DNA from: Periconia sp. R9002
Taxonomy: Eukaryota; Ascomycota; Dothideomycetes; Pleosporales; Periconiaceae
DNA: 64,000 nt
NCBI GenBank assembly: GCA_023627715.1
Contig: JAMAHW010000099.1
Location: 1 to 64,000, forward strand
Reading direction: 5' to 3'
Made by a program: the position numbers and the translations under genes. The notes under the pieces are model-generated. The model worked only from the letters and a program-made list of their open reading frames with translations, did no database searches and was not told the origin of the DNA. Below, piece by piece: positions 42,377 to 52,358 of this stretch (its first letter is position 1; each line of letters starts with the position of its first letter).

Positions 42377-44132
42377 CTAAAGATCCGTTACAGCCGCAAA
42401 CCAATTCCCACCACGTAGTACTGCACAGATCGGGTCCGTATTGGCTCGCCATACACTGGTTCCAATATATCTACCAGCAGCCATCATCATTGTCCCAACG
42501 AGAAACATAGATCGTTTTCTGGCAAGATGAGAACTGTCCGTACCACCTTGCGCCACTAGTAGGTCGTATCTCGGCTGGCGAACATATCGTTGAAGCACAC
42601 ATAAGCTAGTTTCAAGATTCGCCGCGCTCTGCCTCGTTACGCTCTGGTTCCGTTCTACTAGTAACAGCCACTCAGCTTCTGACCCGACCATATGACCGAA
42701 GATGATACCATCTCCCTTGCCGCCTCCCACGGGTTTCAAGATCCAATCGTCCTTGGAATACCCGCCTTTGCGAAACTTCTCGAGCATGTGTTTCATCTGG
42801 GAAGTTCCGGGTGAGATGGTCGGTAAAAGCGTTTGATGTAGTAGATTTGCTTGGGACGGGGTTATGATATTCTCGACTGTGACCAGGCGAGGTAATTCCT
42901 GGAGAATGATTCCTAGCATTCTTTTGTCATGTGCTAGAAAGATGGTTCGCATATCGTTTGTTGCAACAAGCGCCAAAGCTTTTAATACATCCAGTGAAAG
43001 AGAAAGAAGCTCCTCTTGCGCAATCTCTAGTACAGCTTGTTCTACGATTTCTAGTGTCGTACAGCGAGAGCCTCCGCAATGCCTGCAATCCGTGTCGGGG
43101 ACGGATACTTTTAAGACACACTTTTCCTGGTCTTGGCTAGTGTAATGTAGAGCGAGATCGCTCGGCTCAACGAATTGAGCTGCACACACGTCATGGTATT
43201 GTAGGTAGGGTTCCAACATGTTGATATCTAATCCCTTCACGTTACCTCGGATGATGAACAACTTGTTGATGCGGCTGAAGGTGTCCCTGTATACATCTTG
43301 AAGCTATTCGAGGAATTAGTATAGTCGATTTCATTCATGGGAATTCAAGGTTGTATACCTTGGGGGTGTACGCAGATACGCAACCGACTCTTAAATTCCG
43401 TCTAGTAAACCTGTCAAGATGGGCGCCCATGATGAATCCATTACAGGGGTATCGAGCATTGATCTCGCAAATTCGAATCCGCCAGTCAGGTTCGTCCTGC
43501 GGGTTTGATGACTCTTGGTGGGTATCCTCCATGACAAAATCCGGCCTCCAAAATCCTAGGTTTTGATGATAAGGTCGTATCGCTCTTTGTTGCGGGTCGT
43601 CTAACCAGCGTAGAAGCTCGGTCGCTTTTGGAGCGAGGGGGATGATTTCTTGTAGCTCGGAACCGGATTCCGTCCACCACCTGTCGACGATGTTGGAGAT
43701 TGAATCAGAGAGAGCTTCGGCGACATCTTGCAGTTTGGCGACGGTCGATCTGGATATGAAGATGGGGAATGGAGAGCAGTGGAAGTGGGATTGGTCGGGC
43801 CAAGTACACTCGCGCTCGAGCTCTTTGTAGAGGTTTTGGAGTATTACTTGGTTGTTGCTTGCGCTATGATATGTATCTTCATCGTATCCGATATCCGTAT
43901 AAATGCTCGGTACCACCTGGCTGAATTCTTCGAAACCCCCGGAGGTGCTCATCTCTGCAGTTTGCCCTCTATCTTTAATTCCGCTCGGAATAGTAGGCCG
44001 GAGAAAAGTACCGGCTAGCTCCTGGATTCCACCTTCAGTGCGTGGCAAGGCTTTGTCAAGACCTGATTTCCAAAGATACCGAACAAATATGAAGGATTGA
44101 AGGAACCCACGATGAAAAGGACGACCTAGCAA
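42377..44132 (-). CDS. ATP-grasp-like ligase, putative biosynthetic enzyme (5' end uncertain)
   Basis: Exons 44132-43359 and 43303-42377 (55-nt intron, phase 0) encode about 566 residues. Motifs suggest an ATP-grasp ligase: RICEINARYPCNGF (about 222-235, pre-ATP-grasp/substrate region) and WILKPVGGGKGDGIIFG (about 445-461, nucleotide-binding loop and strand). DCRHCGGSRC at 331-340 may bind metal. ATP-grasp enzymes join a carboxylate to an amine through an acyl phosphate. The coding-like N-terminus (DLLGRPFHRGFLQSF...) has no in-frame ATG; the first is at 43952, sixty codons in, and an in-frame stop lies just upstream. A missed first exon, a non-AUG start or a 5' frameshift are all possible. 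Divergent from the reductase gene at 44892; taken as one cluster with the next three genes. Confidence 0.68.
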
Positions 44133-44891
44133 ATCGTACGCTGATACACTATCCTTGCTACTCTCTCGTCATAATCGCTGATCAGACAGGGGAAAGACTT
44201 GAATGCCCACTGTGGAGTCTGGACTGACAGAGGTGACGAACCCCTCCCCCCGTGCTTAGCCCGCCTTGCTCTACATGGGAGTTGACTGATATTGAATGTG
44301 GGGTACTTTGTGTGAGAGCATAATGTTTCGCACTAGATGATCCAACCATACACCCTTGATGAAGCTCGTTTTCAGCAAGAAAAGGGCCAAGGAAAGGAGC
44401 TCCGTGATTTCTGTCGGTTCATAGTAGATAAGCGGAAGATGTAAACTTAAACGAGGAACGAGGATTGTATACTAAAAGATTACTTGCATTAATCAGTACA
44501 CGCAGTACAAAGATTTTTCCTTGATAGGATAATAATATCAAAGAACATGTCAGCTATGCATTGGGATCAAATATCGCGATCGTTGACTGTACCGTACTGC
44601 GACTAATGAAAGCGTCGATTAAGCAAACGGTGACGCGGCATTTCCTAGAAGAGTGTAAAGATTGCCAAGAGCGTAAAGATTGCCTTGGCATTGATGAGGC
44701 AAGCGATCTCTTCCCATAAGCACAGACCGTAAGCTTGACCGATAGTCCAAGCTCAGATGTGTTCTTTTGGGTAGGAATACCTCGAAAATAATAGCGGGTA
44801 TTTTTTTTTCTATTTAAAGCTATCGGAAATGCTGGAGGAAGAAGTTTACACTATCTGAATAAGGTCAACCGAACAATACTACAAAGTTAAC
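44133..44891. promoter_or_regulatory. Bidirectional promoter, ATP-grasp (-) / reductase (+)
   Basis: About 760 bp between divergent cluster genes. It contains a duplicated short motif (GTAAAGATTGCC) at about 44656-44685 and AT-rich sequence near 44805-44818 with a T-tract. Co-regulation is inferred from layout only. Confidence 0.45.
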
Positions 44892-45878
44892 ATGGCAACC
44901 AACGATGAAACCGAGAATAGCATTACCCCTACCAGCAACAAGAGAACTATAACAGTTCTCGGATGTGGTATGTGTCATGATTTGTCATTTCTGTAGGATG
45001 AAGCAGCTAACCATTGATCAGGTGAACTTGGGACTGCCATTCTATCGGGCATGCTTGCTTCACTGGCAGACGTCACAGCTCACAATTCGGAAAACTTCTT
45101 TGACCATTTTGTGGCCTGTGTGCGCCGGCAGGATGCCGCCACTCTCGTCAGTGATAGACTCGGGTCTTTCACAAACACGGCTCATGTCGAGATACTCAAC
45201 GATCAAAACGTACGCGGTGTCCAAAAAGCCGACACTATCCTCTTGGCCTGTCAGCCACATCTGTATACGGCTATACTAGATGAGCCAGGGATGTGCGAGG
45301 CACTCAAAGGAAAGCTGATCATCAGCGTACTCGCTGGCGTTACGTCAATGCAAATCGAATCTGCGCTCGGTGACGGTGGGGATCACTTTGTACTACGAGC
45401 AATGCCCAACATAGCATGTTTTGTGCGAGACTCTGCCACCGTTATTGAAAAACCCAAGCGAGCATTTCCTAATGCATTGCTCCAGGCTGCGGACAGTATA
45501 TTTGGATGCGTGGGCCGTGTGTTCTACATTCAATCATCTGTCTTTGACATATGCACTGCTCTCTGTGGTTCGTCGCCAGCATTCCTTGCTGTCATCATTG
45601 AATCTATGGTGGATGGATCTGTGGCAATGGGGTTAGGTCATGAGGATGCTATTGTCATGGCAGCACATACGATGAGAGGAGCGGCAAATTTGTTGCTACA
45701 AAGTCGGAATCCTTGGACAATACGACATCAGGTAGCATCACCTGGCGGCTCAACAATTCAAGGTCTCTTGATACTAGAACAAGGAAATGTTAGATCAAGC
45801 ATCTCTGATGCAATTATAGTTGCCGCGAAGGAAGCCAAAGAGTTGGGCGAGAAGGACAGAGAGGCGAGTGGTAATTGA
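44892..45878 (+). CDS. Pyrroline-5-carboxylate reductase-like enzyme
   Basis: Exons 44892-44967 and 45022-45878 (54-nt intron, GTATGT...GATCAG) encode 310 residues. The Rossmann start ITVLGCGELGTAILSG binds NAD(P)H. Later conserved pieces are SVLAGVTSMQIESAL, RAMPNIACFVRDSATV, LCGSSPAFLAVIIESMVDG and the signature ASPGGSTIQGLLILEQG. Family reaction: reduction of delta1-pyrroline-5-carboxylate to proline. Sitting between an ATP-grasp-like and a TauD-like gene, it more probably works as a dedicated imine reductase in secondary metabolism than as the housekeeping proline enzyme; that is inference. A 20-residue N-terminal extension (ATNDETENSITPTSNKR) precedes the fold. No targeting signal. Confidence 0.87.
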
Positions 45879-46095
45879 GGATCAGTTATCTTAAATACAG
45901 GGATCGCTAAGTTTGGTAATCATTTGTCACCATCACTATGTTAATGAATTTGTTGTTCCAAAGCTTGTGTTAATATCGCCGGCAACCTAACTGTCTGTGT
46001 ACATTTGGACTTTCCCGTATGCGGTTTTCCGTGATCGAGGTCAGGATTGTGAAGTCGCTCACTCTACGCGTGTTTTGCTCTCCCAGCGATCCACA

Positions 46096-47223
46096 TCACA
46101 TTGGCGTGATGGGAGACCATCTAATCCGGCGGAAGTGCCGACCAGGATCTGCGACGTGACTCCTTGAATGCAGCCATCTGCTATTGTCGACTAATATGAC
46201 GCTGCCGTTTCTCAAAAAATCAGGTGTTAGTGTCAAAATTTTGCCCCGTACTTGACCATTTTGTAACTCTGGATAGGAACGACATGGGTGTTGCAGAGCC
46301 GCCTCGAGTTCTGCTAGCGCCTGCGACGCGCGTGCGGTAATCGGTTGAACTGTATCTGATCGATAACGCATTCGCCAGTGCCGATCGTGCCATAGAACGC
46401 ACCCATCAACTTTGTTTTTTCCGAATTTCTCCTGAAACTCGCTGGGAATATAGAATTGAAATTCCGGGCGACATAGCGCATCGACCGTCTCGGGGGTACA
46501 CAGCTCTATCAGGTCCTCAACGAAAAATAAAGACGTATTTCCACCACCGCATCTATCGGCCTGGAGGACATGAAGCCCAAAATACTGTGGAGGGTCCCAG
46601 GAACAGTCGGTATGCCATGGAAATTGTTGCATTGTTTCAGACCGGGCCGGCTTCAAGTCGCGATTTTGCATTTTGGAGGAAACCCCACTCGTTGGTTCTG
46701 TCTGATGTGCCCTGCTGTTTCGAACTTCCGGTCTTACGTCCCAAAGCCATCCTTGAGAGGAATTGTGAGCTGTTGGTGGACCATGCTGAAACAGTCTACC
46801 TAGATTCACAACTATCTCTCTCATATAGTCGCTATTGTCGTCTTTAAAATTGAGTCTCCGTATAGCTAGCCCGCTCAATGCGAGCTGCTCGTTAATCGAC
46901 GTTAGGTGACCATGATCTGATGCTTGGTCTAGACGGTGAACAACCGACGGGGTCAAAGCAATTGAAGACGGCGATGAAGCACCTTTAGTCGAATCTAAGC
47001 AAGATATTAACACCAAAAGCAACTGTAAATGAACATGGGAGCTAAACGTACTAACAGAACGTATGATCTTGTTCTCATATGGCACAGTGTGATGATAGAG
47101 ATGGAGAGCAACACGCCTACAATTAAATGGCTTATGCTGTGCACAGCGGCCCCAGAGGAGACGACGAACACCACGTCCTGGCAGTAAGAAAGATGCGGAA
47201 AGTAGAGGCATGATTGCTGACAT
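46096..47223 (-). CDS. TauD/TfdA-family Fe(II)/2-oxoglutarate dioxygenase
   Basis: Read as one exon, 375 residues. The iron triad is His204 and Asp206 in QFPWHTDCSWD and His352 in VDNSRWLHSR; the 2-oxoglutarate-binding Arg is in GRHFRRIRW (about 362-369). Family reaction: hydroxylation, desaturation or related oxidation of small carboxylates with 2-oxoglutarate, O2 and Fe(II). The first 80 residues are Arg- and hydrophobic-rich without acidic residues until residue 50, so a mitochondrial leader is possible. Part of this stretch could also be an unrecognised intron, but no GT-AG pair of normal length keeps the frame. Convergent with the reductase gene and divergent from the adenylating-enzyme gene. 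Confidence 0.85.
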   Translation of the reverse strand: MSAIMPLLSASFLLPGRGVRRLLWGRCAQHKPFNCRRVALHLYHHTVPYENKIIRSVSTFSSHVHLQLLLVLISCLDSTKGASSPSSIALTPSVVHRLDQASDHGHLTSINEQLALSGLAIRRLNFKDDNSDYMREIVVNLGRLFQHGPPTAHNSSQGWLWDVRPEVRNSRAHQTEPTSGVSSKMQNRDLKPARSETMQQFPWHTDCSWDPPQYFGLHVLQADRCGGGNTSLFFVEDLIELCTPETVDALCRPEFQFYIPSEFQEKFGKNKVDGCVLWHDRHWRMRYRSDTVQPITARASQALAELEAALQHPCRSYPELQNGQVRGKILTLTPDFLRNGSVILVDNSRWLHSRSHVADPGRHFRRIRWSPITPM

Positions 47224-48465
47224 CTTTCGCAGAAGTGCGTTCGTCTTCTTCGCTTTAACGATGGATCCCGAGGGCCTTGGCGTAGACCATGACTTGACGT
47301 CAAACGTCAGTGCGAAATATTTCCTGGCCCATCAGAGTCACACGTGAGGTAATAAACAATTGATTACAGACAATCTCGTCTTACTCTTTTCGGATATATA
47401 GTTTGAGTCTCCAGGGTAAGTCGTGAGCAGTAGGGGTACCCTTGAAACGGCTATGACCAGGTTGATAACTAACCATCGTAGGTTTTACAACCTGAAATCA
47501 CAATGTTACATCATTGATGGTAGGACCTACCAAACTGCTTATGATGTAGAAAATAGTACTGAAATTCTTGTGTCTTCAAGAGATCGTGCATTGGCTCAAT
47601 ACCTAGATATATTAACAGCACCTGCCATCAACCGCAAGGAACGACCAAAAGCATAGAACAATCATCCTAGAGTATTGTGTTACTCGCAGTATTGACACAG
47701 TCAAGCAAGGACGATATTGGGACATCGCCAGACCGCCACTTTACTTTTCCATGAGTGCTTTTGATCCTGTCAGCTGCTCGCTTTAATGCCTTGAATAGGT
47801 AAACATAATGAGACGGCGCTAGACAAGGGTTCATATTACGTATTCTTTTATCAATGTCAGCATTCACTGTGGAAAAGCAAGTAGAATATCCAGGGAACAG
47901 AATGTCTAAGGTCTCAACACGTATGTTTCAAATGTCAGACGTCGCAATGTAAGTAATAGAGGTTATACATTCAGTAATTACTATTGCCTTAAGCTAGGTT
48001 AGGATCACAATGTTCAACAGCGTCGCATACAAAGCTTCTTTAAGTTGCATATCCATTCGAATTTCATTTAACAATGGTTCTAGTAGACAAGAAATCATAG
48101 GTTCCCGAATGACGTAATGGCTGCTTATCTTTCCATTGAAATTTGGTATCATCTACATCCTTGTCACTATTGACGTGGAGTTGCTGCGATGAATGCTTGT
48201 TATACGCACCTCGCATGTGCATTCTTTTCCCTCTTCTTGAATTGAAACTAGATCTTCCGCTTATCTAGTTAGACCATTGCCCTGACTGGCTAGTTGCTGT
48301 TATGGTCATAGTATATATAGGACGTTGAGTAACTAGTCTTTGTTACTTTCTGCCCTCTTTTCATGAAGCAATCGTTACAATTTGCGCCGGGCTTGAAATT
48401 TTATATGCATATCATTCTCTTGTGAATTTCTTTTAGTTGACAAGAGCATCATACTAGAAGCCAAA
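47224..48465. other. Divergent promoter region within the cluster
   Basis: 1.24 kb between the dioxygenase (-) and PaaK-like (+) start codons. AT-rich, with two unconvincing short frames (47423-47656 + without ATG, 47667-47867 -). A TATA-rich run TAGTATATATAGG occurs near 48308-48320, about 150 nt before the PaaK-like start codon. Confidence 0.5.
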
Positions 48466-49965
48466 ATGCCTCAGCCACGCAACAGACCAGACAGGTATCT
48501 CTTGGAAGATGTCCTTGCTGTTGCACGCGAGCATCCATTTTATAATCCCAACATCCGATTTCCTCCAACCCCAGAAGAGATTATATCCTTAACGGGCAAT
48601 TCTTCAGGTATGCCATCGAAGCTTGAACTGCAGTCATTCCCTGTCATTACCAAAGCTGGCTTGAACCCCATCATTCAACGGCTATGCGAAAGTAACGAGA
48701 GAGAAAACACTTTCAAACACGCGACCTACTTTAGTATGACCGGAGGCGGAAGTGGCGGGGGTATGGCTATGCCCTTCGTAACTGATTCCCGGGAGAACCG
48801 CACTCAAAGGCGAATATATGGCGAGCTGCTTAGCCAACTTCGAGTAGTGAAGAATGGGGATGTTACAATCTGTTTAAACAAATGTGGCTTCATCTATCGG
48901 TATGAAATCTCCCGATTTTGACCTAAGGCAATTTTAATGTTATGGTACAGACCTCTTGATCTCATGTGTGAGATTATTGAATATGCGGGCGGCTCTCCTT
49001 TGCCCGCAGGCAACGTCATGCCCCACGATAAAGTGGCAAAGGCTTGCAAAGCTTTTGTGCCAAACATTCTTGTCGGAGGTCCTGCCGAACTCATGCAATT
49101 TTCCAAAGACATTGCATCTGGAGCCTTACTAGACCGACCAAAAAATAGTAAACCCTCACAAAGTTCCGATCCCCGAGACGTCGTCTTCGACAAAATTATC
49201 TTCTCTTCGGAAAAATTGACTGCAACACAAGAAACATTCTTGAGCCATGTGTTTGCAAAGCCGGGAAAGCATCTAGAATTCTGCTCAATATATGGCAGCG
49301 CGGAGACGGGGCTCTGGGCGGCGAGCAATCCTGAGATTGTGCGCTCTCCCATCAAGGATTGTCGAGACTTCATTTTCGACACTCGCAATATGATTGTGGA
49401 ACTTCACTACGCAGATGGCCGCATCATACAGATGGACGACGCACTGGACTTCGAAGAAGCAGGAGTACCGGGACGCCTTATTGTAACGTCTCTTCAGAAG
49501 CTGCGCCACCCCCTAGTGCGCTACGATACAGGGGACAAGGGTTCAATTCACCGGCTTCCCACCTTGGCCTGCGATTTGCTCGGGGGTCATGTTCCCAGTT
49601 TACGCATATTGCGACTGCAAGGCCGCGACATGGAAAAGTCTTTCGAGTGGCAAGGCCACTATTATGACCTAAGTGAGACGCAGCAGGTTTTTGAGGATCC
49701 TCAACTGGGAGTCTTAAAATGGCAGATCGTTTTGGCAGAGCATGAAGAAAAGATCGGAACCCAGTCTCTTGAGGTTCGGGTCTTACTTGCCAGTGAAGGA
49801 GTAGACCAGACAAGCCTCATTCGTCGACTGAAGGACTTTTTTCACGTTCAGACGGAGTTAGAATACCTCTTCTGTGTGAATAGGGTCGATATCAATGCCT
49901 TCGAGAAGAGTGAGACTGGGGGGAAAGTGATAAAGGTTGTTGATCTCCGAAAGACAGATAGCTAA
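48466..49965 (+). CDS. PaaK-like (phenylacetate-CoA-ligase family) adenylate-forming enzyme
   Basis: Exons 48466-48899 and 48951-49965 (51-nt intron, phase 2) encode 482 residues. ANL-superfamily motifs in order: Gly/Ser-rich ATP loop TYFSMTGGGSGGGMAMPF (about 87-104), SIYGSAETGLWA, and RYDTGDKG (Asp that holds ribose). The C-terminal lid domain is short, as in phenylacetate-CoA ligases. These enzymes activate aryl or amino acids as adenylates and then usually form a thioester. Some PaaK homologues in natural-product pathways act without CoA. No carrier-protein domain is fused and no NRPS is nearby, so the acyl acceptor is unknown; the ATP-grasp-like enzyme in the same cluster may act on the same intermediate. 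Confidence 0.85.
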
Positions 49966-50648
49966 TGATTAGCTGCCCATGAAATCGATTAATTTAGATT
50001 GAACAAATTTGCGCGCCATTCACTAAAAATTGCGGTTGACTTAGTATAAGCCTTGGCACTACGGTTTTAAATATTTTAACGAAGTAATGTAAACCCACGA
50101 CTTTCTATTAAATGTATACTATGTTAGTGTCTTGTTACTAACGAAAATTTGTGCGATTTTACTAGTATTGCAGGTGGTTAGCGCATTTTTGACAGGACCC
50201 CTTATTTTTTGGAGACCACATTCCCTCGAGAGGCTTGATTAGACTACATGTAATTGCGCTTCGGCTAACCCCAACGAATATTTTTTTACCCGCGATGGAG
50301 CTCTAATGAAGCTCCTTGGGGCAACGTCTCATAGGATAAACGATTACACGCGAGATAGAATTAAGACTACATTCACGTGATATTGGCTCTCTAACAGACT
50401 CTCGATTGCCTGTCGTGACATTTACTCACTAATGGTGCGCTGCTTGTGACGAATCACGTAAGCTTTGTTGCCAAGCTCAAGTGCTCGTATTCAGTGTTGC
50501 TACTTTACCTCATCTCAGTGTTCATCCTCAGCTAGGGTGAGCGACTGTTCCTCTCAATGCCGCAGGACATCGAAGCCACCCAGGCGCAATGTATCTCTGC
50601 ATGTCCTAGATACATTCTTCTCTGCCATGGAGTAAACACCGGACGACA
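49966..50648. other. Intergenic
   Basis: AT-rich spacer between the PaaK-like gene and the kinase. No supported gene. Confidence 0.5.
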
Positions 50649-52358
50649 ATGACCTCTCCCTTTGCAGCACCATCAGACCGGCTCTCGACCTTCTTCGACC
50701 ACTCACAGCCTCGCGCGGCTGCCTTCGAAGATGCAGAAATCGATGAGATAGCCAAACTTTTAGAGCATTGCGGACATATTGGGAGTAAATACCCTCGAAC
50801 ATACATCGTCCTACGCAATATTGGAGAGCTTGACTCCCTCGAACGGCTGCTTGATGAGGGGTTTACTGATCAATGGTTTCCCGTCGAGCTTCGAGGCCTG
50901 CCGAACTTTTTAAGGCCAACGATCAAGTCGAAAATCGTCCAAACACAGAACATTATCCTTACAAAGACTCTTGACTTGGAAAATGGAAAGCATAGGCACT
51001 TCGCTCCCGGGGAAGTCTTGCCTTTTGATATACTCGGGCGGCTTGGTAGTGGTGGGTATGGACAGGTGGACAAGATCGTGAGCAAAACAAGTTTTCGCCA
51101 ATATGCTCTGAAACGAATAAGGAGGCGCGCAGTATTTGGAAACGATTCCAAAGAAGGGATGAGGAGGTTCAAAAGCGAAATCCAGATCGTCAAGAGCCTT
51201 CAACACCGGCACATGATTCAGTACATTGGGTCGTATACGGACAAAACCTACGTAGGGTTAGTTATGGCCCCGGTGGCTGACCTCGATTTGGCCGCATTCA
51301 TGGCAAAAATTTGCGCGTGCATCCAATCTGTTTCAACGGATAGTTCTAAATCCTCGGTTCTCCAATCGCGCACTCAGGCTCTTGCAGCTGAATTATGTTC
51401 TACCCTGCGAACGTTTTTTGGTTGTCTGGCAGCTGGGCTTGCGTATCTCCATGATAGACCCATTCGGCATTAGGACATCAAACCGCAGAATATACTTGTC
51501 CACCAAGGGAGTCCTTTTTTGACCGATTTTGGCCTTTCCAGGGACTTTGCGGATGACGTCGGCAGTACTACGTCTGGATTGACACCAGCTTTTCCGCGAT
51601 ACAGCCCTCCAGAGATAGCTATATATGAGGCTCGAAACACATCGGCCGATATCTGGTCTCTTGGTTGTGTGTATTTTGAAATGGCTGCCGCACTTCATGG
51701 CCATACTGTTGAATGGATAAAACAATATTTTCAGGCCCATCATACCCAGTCCTCTCATTTCTACGCCAATCCGGAAGCTAGCTCGCAACTTCTTAATGAG
51801 TGGGAGCTAGCCTGGACGTCTCAAGACCGACAACCATTGAGATGGGTCAGAGATATGTGCCGGGTTGAGCGGCATTCTAGGCCAACTGCTGCACGGATCG
51901 TAGAGCTTATCACCTCCCCGAACGAGCCGGACGTGAGCGCAACTACCTTTTGTGGCATATGTTGTGTGTTTGAGGATGAGACAGATTCCTGTGACAGTCT
52001 GGTTGATGAGCCAACCATAGTCCCGGTTGAGACCCAACATTCGACCCATTCTTCGGATATTTCCCAGACAGTGAGCAGTGCTTTCGAGAGTCATATTGTG
52101 CACCAGGGGCCTGGGCTAACCGACTCTTCCTCAACCCCTTCGGCAAGTTTAACAACGGTACTAAGTGTAGAGGACCATGGAAATGCTGACGTTACGAGCA
52201 TCCTGGGACCACAGGGTCAGCCGCCCGTAGGCACAATGCCCCCCAGCCCTCTGCCTCGCAACCAGTCTCTGGATCCTCGCCACGCCGGTAAACACCAACG
52301 AACAAAATCCTTTCCTTCATGGTCTCCAAGACATCAGCGTCCCCGCCGTTGTAGCTAG
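50649..52358 (+). CDS. Ser/Thr protein kinase with in-frame TAG in the catalytic loop (pseudogene or recoded)
   Basis: One frame of 570 codons, interrupted only by TAG at 51471-51473. Before it: Gly-rich loop GRLGSGGYGQV (about 130-140), ATP-binding Lys155 (YALKRI) and alpha-C Glu177 (KSEIQIV). The stop falls between His and Asp of PIRH-stop-DIKPQNIL, the position of Arg in the HRD motif. After it: DFG (LTDFGLSRD), substrate loop YSPPE, and DIWSLGCVYFEM, then about 190 residues of Ser/Thr-rich tail. All other kinase residues are intact and the 3' frame has no further lesion. One A-to-T change from AAG explains the stop. Options: recent nonsense allele, stop readthrough, or A-to-I mRNA editing of UAG to UGG (Trp), known in some ascomycetes during sexual development. 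No frame-preserving intron removes the stop. Confidence 0.8.

Noticed and set aside
47030..47100. Possible intron in the dioxygenase N-terminus (GTTAGT donor)
   Set aside because: The nearby acceptors give 33 or 61 nt. The first is too short for a fungal intron and the second breaks the frame.
47423..47656. 77-codon + frame inside the cluster
   Set aside because: No ATG start, AT-rich, no motif. It would be attractive as a cluster gene, but nothing supports it.
51420..51492. Intron that would splice out the kinase TAG (GTATCT ... CCGCAG, 49 nt)
   Set aside because: It would remove the HRD motif and shift the frame, so it does not rescue the gene.
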